Below, in pieces: positions 1 to 7,158 of a stretch of DNA of 59,923 nt. A program made the position numbers and the translations under genes. Position 1 is the first letter of the stretch, and every line of letters starts with the position of its first letter. Source of the stretch: a virus; the IMG/VR virus record IMGVR_UViG_3300020471_000096, positions 1 to 59,923 of that record. One strand, written 5' to 3'. The notes beneath the pieces were generated by a model, which saw nothing but the letters and a program-made list of their open reading frames with translations, was not told the origin of the DNA and made no database searches.

Positions 1-109
1 TTTAATTCTTTTGGAAAGCCTACATGTTGTATATTTTTTTTTTAGTTTTACCCTGCCATATTTTTTGCTGTTTAGTATAATCTTTCGGTTTATATGTATA
101 ACCATCAGC
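1..109. repeat. Terminal redundancy, left copy
   Basis: These bases recur at 59814-59923, so the window is a closed or terminally redundant genome. The copies differ by one base: a T-run of 10 here (34-43) and of 11 in the right copy. The run lies in the 3' end of the first minus-strand gene and changes its reading frame. Whether this is a true short terminal repeat or an assembly overlap of a circular or permuted genome cannot be told from the sequence. Confidence 0.95.
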
Positions 110-589
110 CTTAGCTTGCTTTATCCATATACCTGCAACTAAAACAGTAAATCCACCAATTATGGCAGCTACAATTAACCAAGTTATAGCCTCGCCTATC
201 TGTCTTCTCAACTGTTGTTGTTTATAAACAGTTTCTTGTCTTTGCTTTCTTATCTGACCTTCCATAGCCAATAAATCATTGTATGCTTGCGGTCCGTAAG
301 TCATATTTAAAAACATTTTTAACTCGTATCTTTGTTCTTCGAGTTTCTTTTTTGCTGCATATGCAGCGAGAGCTGCTTCTTCTATAGATCCAGCTTTGAA
401 CAACTTTCCGAATAGGGGAGGATTCTTTGCTTGTTTTTCTGCATTGTCAATATCTGAGACAGCTCCCATCCATCTACCTATGTCCCCACTCATCTGTTCT
501 ATATCTCTTGCCGCTGCGAAGCCGCCTTTAATAGCCTTAAATGCGCTATTGGCTACACTCATTGCAGCAGTAATTGTTAATGGGTCCAT
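20..589 (-). CDS. Virion-module membrane protein with coiled coil
   Basis: A 189-residue protein with an Ala-rich N-terminus, a charged Gln/Arg-rich helical middle (about 90-130) and one clear membrane segment (about 133-155), ending in a Lys-rich tail. Family not recognised. It lies in the minus-strand virion operon between small basic proteins and the gene at 59643-59801. With the 10-T run it ends at a TAG at 20-22. With the 11-T run seen in the right-hand copy, it would read on for 16 different residues (201 in all) and stop in an ATGA overlap with the next gene. That tight packing is typical of this operon, so the longer form may be the true one. Confidence 0.8.
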   Translation of the reverse strand: MDPLTITAAMSVANSAFKAIKGGFAAARDIEQMSGDIGRWMGAVSDIDNAEKQAKNPPLFGKLFKAGSIEEAALAAYAAKKKLEEQRYELKMFLNMTYGPQAYNDLLAMEGQIRKQRQETVYKQQQLRRQIGEAITWLIVAAIIGGFTVLVAGIWIKQAKADGYTYKPKDYTKQQKIWQGKTKKKIYNM

Positions 590-601
590 ATTGTATTTTC
601 C

Positions 602-1381
602 TTATTTGTAGCCGCCACCTGCTTTCTTATAGGCTTTAGCCATCATCTGTGCTTTTCTGGCAGACCACTGACCGGGTCTTCCGCCCTTGCCGCCTGCTTT
701 AATTCTATTAAATATTCTTTTTCTAAGTCCGGGCTTGGTGTAATTACCAGCTTCGTTAACCCTGCTTTTTGTTTTACCACCCTCTTTCATATTCTTTTGC
801 ATTCTCTGCAAATTAGATGGTATTCTTGTTTTGCCCTCATTTATTCTTTTTTGTATTCTTCTTATTTCTTCAACAGTTAAGTCAGAGCCTGTCTTTTTTT
901 TCTTTTTGATAGCTCCTCCGGCTTTCATGCCATTGGCGCTTCCATCATCTATATTCTTTGCTGTCCTTAGTATTTGTAAGTCACCTGCATCAGTGCCTGA
1001 TGACACAAAGCCACCACTTTTTAATCTTTTAACTTTCATAATACCTCCTGCCTTTGCTTTTAATTTTCTAGGGACATCGGGATCTACTGATTCAGGTAAG
1101 TTATTTGGATTATAACGCCTTTGTCTTTGTGTATCCTTTGATTTTTTTCTTCTTATTGTTCTACCCGTATAAGTATCAGCTTTTTTCTTACTAGGGGATT
1201 TATTCATTGATTCTTCTGTTCCATGAAACTTTACAAATCCGTCATCATGAAATGGCTCTTTGTATTTTAAGTATGGCATATGATCTCTTCTAAATTTGTC
1301 TGCTCTAGTGTCGTAGACCAATTTACCGTCTATCATTTTGTATTTGCCAATAAGTTTTCTTTTTTTTGTTTTTTCTGCCAT
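602..1381 (-). CDS. Lys/Arg-rich virion-module protein with C-terminal GGYK motif
   Basis: About 259 very basic residues. The C-terminus carries a compact motif with PGQWSARKAQ followed by YKKAGGGYK, seen in many small phage structural proteins (DUF5872-like by memory, not verified). The ATG at 1381 shares its A with the TGA of the upstream gene, so it is preferred to the TTG three bases earlier. Function unknown. The position among other basic proteins suggests a DNA-binding or capsid-internal role, which is inference. Confidence 0.75.
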   Translation of the reverse strand: MAEKTKKRKLIGKYKMIDGKLVYDTRADKFRRDHMPYLKYKEPFHDDGFVKFHGTEESMNKSPSKKKADTYTGRTIRRKKSKDTQRQRRYNPNNLPESVDPDVPRKLKAKAGGIMKVKRLKSGGFVSSGTDAGDLQILRTAKNIDDGSANGMKAGGAIKKKKKTGSDLTVEEIRRIQKRINEGKTRIPSNLQRMQKNMKEGGKTKSRVNEAGNYTKPGLRKRIFNRIKAGGKGGRPGQWSARKAQMMAKAYKKAGGGYK

Positions 1382-1641
1382 CAAGATTTCCTGTTTACTT
1401 TTCTAGCTTTACTAGTTCTTGCAAAAGATCTGTTTATTGACTTTGGCTTCACTGTGAGATTTTTTTTCTTATTATCTCTAGGGTTGCCATTCTTATGAGC
1501 AACATCTTTGCCGTCACCCTTCTTCACACGACCAGCAGTCTTCATCTTAGATCTAGCTGTATTCCTACTAGCTCTACGTTTCTTCTGATCTGTTTGCTTG
1601 TGGTAGTTGTCATACTCACCACGATAATTACGTTTTGGCAT
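1381..1641 (-). CDS. Small basic phage protein with HNH-like remnant motif
   Basis: 86 residues, highly basic. The N-terminus MPKRNYRGEYDNYH and the stretch AHKNGNPRDN match a protein widespread in marine phages. The latter resembles the DHxNGNxxDN motif of HNH_3-type nucleases, but the leading Asp is Ala here, so nuclease activity is doubtful. The gene overlaps its upstream neighbour by 14 bases and abuts the next gene by one base, consistent with coupled translation. Confidence 0.8.
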   Translation of the reverse strand: MPKRNYRGEYDNYHKQTDQKKRRASRNTARSKMKTAGRVKKGDGKDVAHKNGNPRDNKKKNLTVKPKSINRSFARTSKARKVNRKS

Positions 1642-1786
1642 TATCCTCTACCCACTCGTATCCGTATTTACTTTGCCACTCAACATCAGTTGATATCAAG
1701 GCATTACATGTAATACATTGTACTTGCTTTTCTTTAGTGTCTTTTAAAGCTGTTTTGCATATAGGGCAAACTTCTTGTTTTATCAT
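1628..1786 (-). CDS. 52-residue zinc-ribbon protein
   Basis: A short gene with the pattern CPIC, 13 residues, then CITC, which is a typical two-knuckle zinc ribbon, followed by an aromatic/acidic tail (VEWQSKYGYEW). The ATG overlaps the upstream TGA as ATGA. The TAA lies inside the start region of the next gene. The perfect overlaps on both sides are the best evidence that it is translated. Partner and function unknown. Confidence 0.75.
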   Translation of the reverse strand: MIKQEVCPICKTALKDTKEKQVQCITCNALISTDVEWQSKYGYEWVEDNAKT

Positions 1787-2157
1787 ACTGCTCTAGTCTT
1801 TCCTCTCATAGCACAACCATCTATTGATCTTTTTCTTTTCATAGGTCCGCCTGCCATCATTCTTTGCATTTCAGTCATTCTATTAGATCCTGACATGTCT
1901 GCTTTTTGTCTTTTTCTTCTTTGCTGTTTTGCAAATGCCATTGGTAATATTCCACCCATTCCTGACTCAGCGAGTTTCATCATAGGTTTTTTACCCATAA
2001 TAGCAGGTATAAGGCCACTTCCTAATATTTTACCTATATTCTTTTTTATTACAGGTTTCTTTTTTATGTTTTTCATACCTAATAGTTTTTGACCTATTTT
2101 AGATATTGATTTTTTTGTGGATATTTTACCCCCACCTTTTGTTTTGTAATCTGGCAT
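1783..2157 (-). CDS. Small basic Met-rich virion-module protein
   Basis: About 124 residues, rich in Lys, Gly and Met. The C-terminal motif GPMKRKRSIDG then MRGKTR recurs in small proteins of marine phage virion operons. Four in-frame ATGs are available up to 2211. The one at 2157 (MPDYKTKGG) is chosen because an AAGG lies seven bases before it. The longest form would overlap the previous gene by 13 bases. Function unknown. Confidence 0.7.
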   Translation of the reverse strand: MPDYKTKGGGKISTKKSISKIGQKLLGMKNIKKKPVIKKNIGKILGSGLIPAIMGKKPMMKLAESGMGGILPMAFAKQQRRKRQKADMSGSNRMTEMQRMMAGGPMKRKRSIDGCAMRGKTRAV

Positions 2158-2198
2158 TCTATTACCTTTCATTTGTTGTCTCATAGAAGCTCTACTAA

Positions 2199-2489
2199 TC
2201 AACACTTCCACCTTCTTCTAGCTTGTCTTAAACGACTATTAGGATTTTTTGCTGCTTTAGGAAACTTCTTCATTTGACCTGCAGATCTAGCACAGAAAGA
2301 CTTACGCCTCTTTGCAGCTTTACTGCCGGGCTTTACTTTTCCTGTAACTGCTGTCTTGAGTTTAGATCCGGGATTATCTCTTCGGTACTTTGCAACACCT
2401 TTTTTAGTCATACCTGCACCAGCTTTGGTGGGCCGCTTATGCCCACCGCTGATAGTGTGACCTTTCATAGTCCCTTTTTTTGTAGCCAT
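2199..2489 (-). CDS. Conserved basic phage protein, DUF6321-like
   Basis: 96 residues beginning MATKKGTMKGHTISGGHKR and containing SKLKTAVTGKVKPGSKAAK then RKSFCARS. This sequence pattern is common in cyanophage and marine podovirus proteins of the DUF6321 type (family name from memory). The start ATG overlaps the TAA of the upstream gene by one base. Strongly basic, so DNA or RNA contact inside the virion is possible. Function not established. Confidence 0.8.
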   Translation of the reverse strand: MATKKGTMKGHTISGGHKRPTKAGAGMTKKGVAKYRRDNPGSKLKTAVTGKVKPGSKAAKRRKSFCARSAGQMKKFPKAAKNPNSRLRQARRRWKC

Positions 2490-2773
2490 TACGATAAGAA
2501 CAAAGTTAACTTATTTCCAGATCCTGTAAAGGCATGTATGAAAGCACCGCTTTCTGCTAATATACCCTGATCTGGTATGTTCAAAGTGTGCAATCCTGTT
2601 GGAAAACTTTGAACTAATAAGTCTGCTCCTCCTGATCCATCTTTGATAGTTACCGCTCCTGCAGCGTTTCCAAAAATAACTACTTGTCTTATTCTTGTTC
2701 TATCTGGACCAACAACAGCAGCGCTGTCACCTTGGTTAAAGTTAAAGGCTTTTACGTCTGATCGACCTGCCAT
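2489..2773 (-). CDS. Predicted virion protein, beta-rich
   Basis: 94 residues with an alternating hydrophobic pattern (VVIFGNAAGAVTIKDGSGG) typical of beta-sandwich head or tail accessory proteins. It follows the 208-residue structural protein and ends by overlapping the next start codon. No catalytic motif is visible. Head decoration or fibre attachment are both possible. Confidence 0.7.
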   Translation of the reverse strand: MAGRSDVKAFNFNQGDSAAVVGPDRTRIRQVVIFGNAAGAVTIKDGSGGADLLVQSFPTGLHTLNIPDQGILAESGAFIHAFTGSGNKLTLFLS

Positions 2774-2788
2774 TTAAGTCTCCTGTAA

Positions 2789-3415
2789 TTAAGCCTCATA
2801 GCCTATTAATTCAATTAATAGCTTACCTGCAGTATAGTCTGCATCTGTTGTTGACCCTAATGTTAGATACAAAAACTCATCTGCTGCTGGTAATCCAGTA
2901 AAATACACTTTTGTACCTATGGCTGCATTACCTGCATTGACTAATAATGTCTCTGTTAAACTTGAAATAGCGCCATCTTCCACACCAGTACCCTCTGTTG
3001 CAGAGTGTACGTTTATGTCATCTTCGCCACCTGCTGGGGTTTCAAAGCACTCCATACTACCAGCGATAATTGTGCCATTTTCTGCTGCTGTGATCTGGCC
3101 TATATGACAAACATTTGATGTGCCATCAACACCAATAATATCACCAGATGCTGTTGATCTTAGTCCAGTTAGGTCAATTAATATTCTTGTTGTTATAATT
3201 CCACCTTGTCTCATGACAGAGCTTCTGTAAATAGTTCCGGTTCCACCTGTGATACCAGTTCCTGCTTCTGTAGTGAGTTTATTAGCATCTAAAGATGCAA
3301 ATCCACTAGAATTAATACTTGATTGAGTTGTGATTGTTCCAGTTGTAGCGTTCTTGCTTATAGTGGTGAATCCACCCTCAGAACGGACCGGACCTGAGAA
3401 AGTTGTATTAGCCAT
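2789..3415 (-). CDS. Predicted virion structural protein downstream of capsid gene
   Basis: 208 residues, rich in Thr, Gly and Ala with regular beta-strand character and no charged clusters. It is the first gene after the major capsid gene, separated by 88 bases without a gene. Position and composition suggest capsid decoration or stabilisation. I do not recognise a named family. Confidence 0.7.
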   Translation of the reverse strand: MANTTFSGPVRSEGGFTTISKNATTGTITTQSSINSSGFASLDANKLTTEAGTGITGGTGTIYRSSVMRQGGIITTRILIDLTGLRSTASGDIIGVDGTSNVCHIGQITAAENGTIIAGSMECFETPAGGEDDINVHSATEGTGVEDGAISSLTETLLVNAGNAAIGTKVYFTGLPAADEFLYLTLGSTTDADYTAGKLLIELIGYEA

Positions 3416-3503
3416 GTATAATCTCCTTGTCGTGGCAAATGTCTGCTAATGCAGTCAAGGGTTAAAGGAAGGGAGCCGGAAAGGAACAGCTCCCTTTAGG
3501 GGT

Positions 3504-4409
3504 TTATGCTCCCGGTGAACCAAACATTCCGAGAGGATCTGACACACCAAATGAGTATCTCTCACGGGCTTTGTATCTTACGTTACCTGTGTTGAAATCC
3601 CCATCCATTGATGTAGACATAGGTGTTCTCACGAACATCTTCATTCCATTAGGAACATCAGTTGTCAAGAAAAACGCATCTGTATCTGTTAAATAGTGAT
3701 TAACAGCAAAACCCTCTGGAATAGATCCGTTGGTTCTGATTGCGTTTAAGTCGTTATCTGCTGTTCCAACTCTTAGCTCTGATTGTAACACTCTAGTTGC
3801 AACAAACATTAGCGCTGGTGGAACGATAAGTTTTCTAGGTCTTGCTGCAATTAACAAACCTCTTTCGTCTACGAAAGCTGCAATGTCAATAACTGCTTGC
3901 TCTAAAGATGTCTCGTTCAAGTCAGCATTTGTTGTCAATCTATTTTTATTGTTACCACCAGCTACCGTTGGGTGAGCTGTGTTAAACAATGTTACACCAT
4001 CGCCACTAGTGAATGTATCAAAGCCTGTGTTAAGCAATGAAGCAGCTTTAGTCTGCTTTGTGTAAGCCATTGCTCTTGCTAGTGCTTTTGTATAACGAGC
4101 AGACAATGAATCATAAAGATTATCTTCCATTGCCTCTTCTGTTATTGAAAAGCCCATAGCCACAGTTTCGTGGTTGTACCTTGAAGTAAATGACTCTTGT
4201 GCAGAATCATAAGAAATAGCCGAACCCTCTGGCTTTACTGGGGCCGCCCCAAAGCCTGACAATTTGACTTCTTCTTCAAAACTACGCTCTGAGTTTTCTA
4301 CTTCATAAATTTCAGTATGTTCATCTTCATACTTCTCATACTCCAATCCAAACAATGCGTTTAGACCCGGTAATAGCTCCTTGAGGAGTTGCGCTCTTGA
4401 AATAGCCAT
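3504..4409 (-). CDS. Major capsid protein
   Basis: 301 residues. The gene has a strong Shine-Dalgarno (AGGAGG) and follows the portal, scaffold-like and 199-residue structural genes, the usual order in tailed phages. An acidic N-terminal helix (about 20-60), a central segment with SITEEAMEDN and LFNTAHPTVAGG, and a C-terminus ending FGVSDPLGMFG fit the HK97-fold capsid proteins of marine podoviruses. The length suits a fold without a long cleaved delta domain, with scaffolding provided separately. Confidence 0.85.
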   Translation of the reverse strand: MAISRAQLLKELLPGLNALFGLEYEKYEDEHTEIYEVENSERSFEEEVKLSGFGAAPVKPEGSAISYDSAQESFTSRYNHETVAMGFSITEEAMEDNLYDSLSARYTKALARAMAYTKQTKAASLLNTGFDTFTSGDGVTLFNTAHPTVAGGNNKNRLTTNADLNETSLEQAVIDIAAFVDERGLLIAARPRKLIVPPALMFVATRVLQSELRVGTADNDLNAIRTNGSIPEGFAVNHYLTDTDAFFLTTDVPNGMKMFVRTPMSTSMDGDFNTGNVRYKARERYSFGVSDPLGMFGSPGA

Positions 4410-4421
4410 ATTACAACCTCC

Positions 4422-5021
4422 TTAAGCTGCGCCACTAGTTGATGTAAGCTGATGATAATTGAATTTACAAACCAAGATTGGGAAGTTACTTCCTTTTTCA
4501 TCACCTAAGTCACCGCCTAGATAGTCTATTATTTTAATGCCGTCACCTGCATTTGTAGATATCTCAGAAGCGTCTAATGAAACACGGGATATACCTAATG
4601 TTGTATTAGCGGTTCCTTGAACTACAGGTGCGTTTTTACCGTATATGTCTCTTTCGTTTGAGAAAGATCCATCAGCTTGAATAGTAAATAATACGTTAGG
4701 ATCATCTACTACATAAGCCATTGCATCAGATGCTACGGTGCTTGCTGGAAAATGCTGACTAAAAGTCAACTGATTAGTATTTGGATCTGTAAATCGGCAA
4801 CCCATGAAAATACCACATAAGTCAGTTGCTGAACCATCCATAGTGCCTGTCATTTTTGCAATAGTAGTTGCATTACTGGCATTTACTAGCTGAACGATAT
4901 CGCCCTTAACTATAGCTGTGCTTTCACCAGATTTAATAGGATATTGTCTAAATACCTCTAATGAACCTGTGTCGAATCTACCGATAGGGTTTAATCCAAA
5001 TGGTGCTGCTGTGCTGCTCAT
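4422..5021 (-). CDS. Capsid-associated structural protein (decoration-like)
   Basis: 199 residues beginning MSSTAAPFGLNPIGR, with a small beta-barrel-like region (about 30-110) including KGDIVQLVN and VDDPNVLFTIQADG. This pattern is common in proteins encoded beside marine phage capsid genes. It lies 12 bases upstream of the capsid gene with its own ribosome site. A role as decoration or minor head protein is inferred from position. Confidence 0.7.
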   Translation of the reverse strand: MSSTAAPFGLNPIGRFDTGSLEVFRQYPIKSGESTAIVKGDIVQLVNASNATTIAKMTGTMDGSATDLCGIFMGCRFTDPNTNQLTFSQHFPASTVASDAMAYVVDDPNVLFTIQADGSFSNERDIYGKNAPVVQGTANTTLGISRVSLDASEISTNAGDGIKIIDYLGGDLGDEKGSNFPILVCKFNYHQLTSTSGAA

Positions 5022-5053
5022 TTTTACCTCTTCGGTTAATTTGTTAATATTTA

Positions 5054-5488
5054 TTACGAAGTGCGTGTGCTTTTCTCTGGTCTGAGTACTGGCATACGGG
5101 GGTCGGATTCCTTCATGTAACTATTGTCAACAGCCTGCATCTGTGATGATGCTTGGTTTTGCTGATAGTCCCTTCTGGCATCCATGTTTTCTGTTGAGTT
5201 CTTGCAAAGTAACAATCCTCCAACCTCTACATTACCTTTGAATTTGGAATCAACATCAGACATGATCTTCAACTCTGGATGATCTTCTAACTTTACAGGC
5301 TCCCAGCCTTCACGAAATTTTGATGACACATTTGTCATATCAGACTGTCCAAGGGCAGATGTACGAATCCATCGGAACTCTACACCCTCTTGTGGCGTTG
5401 GATCAGGTAAAGCTGACGGTCTTTGCCATGTTGCCTTACGTTCTGATTTTTCTCTTGTGTCTTCTGTGCGTGAATCTCTATTAGCCAT
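5054..5488 (-). CDS. Conserved head-module protein
   Basis: 144 hydrophilic residues including EFRWIRTSALGQ and a segment GGLLLCKNSTENMDARRDYY-like (about 90-110) before a Gln/Ser-rich tail. It lies between the scaffold-like gene, which it overlaps by eight bases, and the decoration-like gene. Conserved neighbours imply a head assembly role. Family not recognised. Confidence 0.65.
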   Translation of the reverse strand: MANRDSRTEDTREKSERKATWQRPSALPDPTPQEGVEFRWIRTSALGQSDMTNVSSKFREGWEPVKLEDHPELKIMSDVDSKFKGNVEVGGLLLCKNSTENMDARRDYQQNQASSQMQAVDNSYMKESDPRMPVLRPEKSTRTS

Positions 5489-6488
5489 TTAATGATTCCT
5501 TCAATAATTGTTGCGCATATTGTTCAGGGGTAAGCCCAAGCCTCTTTGCGAGAGAGATCTGGGTAGAGGTTAATTGCACCTTGCGTGGTTTTTTTGCACT
5601 TCGATTAACCGGGGCAACCACGTTACCAGCAGTGCGTTGAGGTGCTTCTACCTCTTCTGTCTCAACACTCTGCTTGTCTTCTTTATCATCTGATGTGAAA
5701 TAGCTTGGGAACGCTTTTCTAAGCGAGCTATCTACTCTTTGATAATACTCATCTGGTTCTAACAATGGATTGATGCCTGCTTTTACTAACTTAGCATGAA
5801 TACCATGAGCGTATCCTGTCATCTCTTCATATCCATCTTTGTTAAACCAATCATTTCTTTCAAGCCATTCTTTATCTTTTCCGGTTGGCTCTTTAACTTT
5901 TGGGGTAGCCGACTCCTGTGGAGGAACATCAGAAATCGGCTGGGTTCTTACCTGTGGCTTATAATTATCAACTCTATATTTTTCATTCTGTATATTACTT
6001 AATTTTTCTTGTGCCTCTACTAATTTATCAGGATCTCCTGATTCATAGGCTTCTTTGTATTCTTGTTTTGCTTTTGCAAGCTGGGCATCAACTCTTCCTT
6101 TTGCTTGCTCGACAAGGACACTCTCTCCATCATCAATAGTTTTTCTTAACTTTTTATTTTCTTCTACGAGTCTTTGCGCATGAGCCACAGCCTCATCACT
6201 TGTTCTTTTGGCTTCTTCTTTTTGCCTTCTTTCTTCGTGATACTCGTATTTAAGTTGCTTAATTCTTTTTTGTACATCACCTTTATACCCCCTTATCTCA
6301 TCTTCATCGGGTATATCTGGCTCTGTATTCTCTGCTCTTTTTGGTCTATTTCTGTCTTGTTCGGGTGTATCGTCTACAACCTCAACCTCAACAGGATCTT
6401 GATTTAATGCTATAGGCTGTTCTTTTGTCTGCTCTATATTATCGTCTATCTGAACTTCTTGTTCTAATTTTTCTGCTGTGTTTTCCAT
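5481..6488 (-). CDS. Scaffolding-like protein
   Basis: 335 residues, very acidic and Glu/Gln-rich at the N-terminus (1-80), then a long charged coiled coil (about 80-175), a Pro-rich linker, and a basic C-terminal helix (about 295-335). This architecture and the place just before the capsid genes are those of podovirus scaffolding proteins, where the basic C-terminus binds the coat. Low sequence complexity prevents a firm family call. Confidence 0.75.
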   Translation of the reverse strand: MENTAEKLEQEVQIDDNIEQTKEQPIALNQDPVEVEVVDDTPEQDRNRPKRAENTEPDIPDEDEIRGYKGDVQKRIKQLKYEYHEERRQKEEAKRTSDEAVAHAQRLVEENKKLRKTIDDGESVLVEQAKGRVDAQLAKAKQEYKEAYESGDPDKLVEAQEKLSNIQNEKYRVDNYKPQVRTQPISDVPPQESATPKVKEPTGKDKEWLERNDWFNKDGYEEMTGYAHGIHAKLVKAGINPLLEPDEYYQRVDSSLRKAFPSYFTSDDKEDKQSVETEEVEAPQRTAGNVVAPVNRSAKKPRKVQLTSTQISLAKRLGLTPEQYAQQLLKESLNG

Positions 6489-6859
6489 TATGCCCTCGTA
6501 TATTCTCTAGGATCATCAACGACAGCCTCTACTGTGTCATCGTTAATAAGTCTAAATTCTTCGCCTCTTAGTTTAAATCTTGTTCCAGAATAAGATCTGA
6601 AAATAACAAAATCACCTTCTTTACAGTATGGTCCGTCAGGAAACTTCTCTGCGTCTTTGTACGCAGCATCTCCCAATGCGATGACCAAACCTATAATAGA
6701 TGCGGTTTGCTCTAATCCTTTTAACTTATCTGGAATAATAACACCACCTTGAGTTTTTTCTTCTAACTTAGGTATTGCTATCAATAATTTGTAACCTTTT
6801 GGCTCCGGTAATTTACGAGTAGTATCTTCGTCTAGTTCTATCTTTTCTGCAGAGTACAT
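6488..6859 (-). CDS. GroES-like co-chaperonin
   Basis: 123 residues with a clear GroES (Cpn10) core. A first strand region KGYKLLIAIPKLEE is followed by the mobile-loop segment TQGGVIIPD, which would dock on host GroEL, then VIALGDAAY and the late KEGDFVIFRSYSGTRF strand pair. T4 gp31 is the known phage precedent, allowing GroEL to fold the phage coat protein. The placement directly upstream of scaffold and capsid genes supports a capsid-folding role. The ATG has a good AAGGA site, and the stop overlaps the next start (TAATG). Confidence 0.9.
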   Translation of the reverse strand: MYSAEKIELDEDTTRKLPEPKGYKLLIAIPKLEEKTQGGVIIPDKLKGLEQTASIIGLVIALGDAAYKDAEKFPDGPYCKEGDFVIFRSYSGTRFKLRGEEFRLINDDTVEAVVDDPREYTRA

Positions 6860-6963
6860 CTCTGATCCTTTTGCAGTGATTTAGGTTCACAGTCACCTTG
6901 CAGGCTTTAACGCCTGAATATCGTTATTTTAAATATACACAACTATTGACAAGTTGGGAACCC
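6860..6963 (-). promoter_or_regulatory. Gap before the chaperonin gene with small hairpin and possible promoter
   Basis: About 100 bases without a gene inside an otherwise packed minus-strand operon. On the minus strand a TTGTCA-like box is followed 15 bases later by TAAAAT, then a perfect five-base-pair hairpin (CAGGC/GCCTG at 6901-6916, six-base loop) in the leader of the chaperonin gene. It may be an internal promoter or a processing site. There is no T-tract, so a terminator is unlikely. Confidence 0.35.
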
Positions 6964-7158
6964 CTAATCGTCAATAAATCTTTTTTCAGTCTCTTGCAAC
7001 AATTCTCTAGCAATGGACAACCCCTCGATTTTTCCGACAAGTCTTTGATATTCCTCGAAATTACTAGGTCTGCCGGATGATAAATGGTCAGTGACAGCAT
7101 CCATTTCCTCCTGTATTTTTTTTATTACAGGTGTGTATATAGTTTCATTTCTACTCAT
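6964..7158 (-). CDS. Small conserved protein after portal gene
   Basis: 64 residues, predicted all-helical (IKKIQEEMDAVTDHL and GLSIARELLQETEKR), no Cys or metal motifs. The gene overlaps the end of the portal gene by eight bases, so it is probably co-translated. Small helical proteins at this place occur in related marine phages. Function unknown. Confidence 0.7.
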   Translation of the reverse strand: MSRNETIYTPVIKKIQEEMDAVTDHLSSGRPSNFEEYQRLVGKIEGLSIARELLQETEKRFIDD

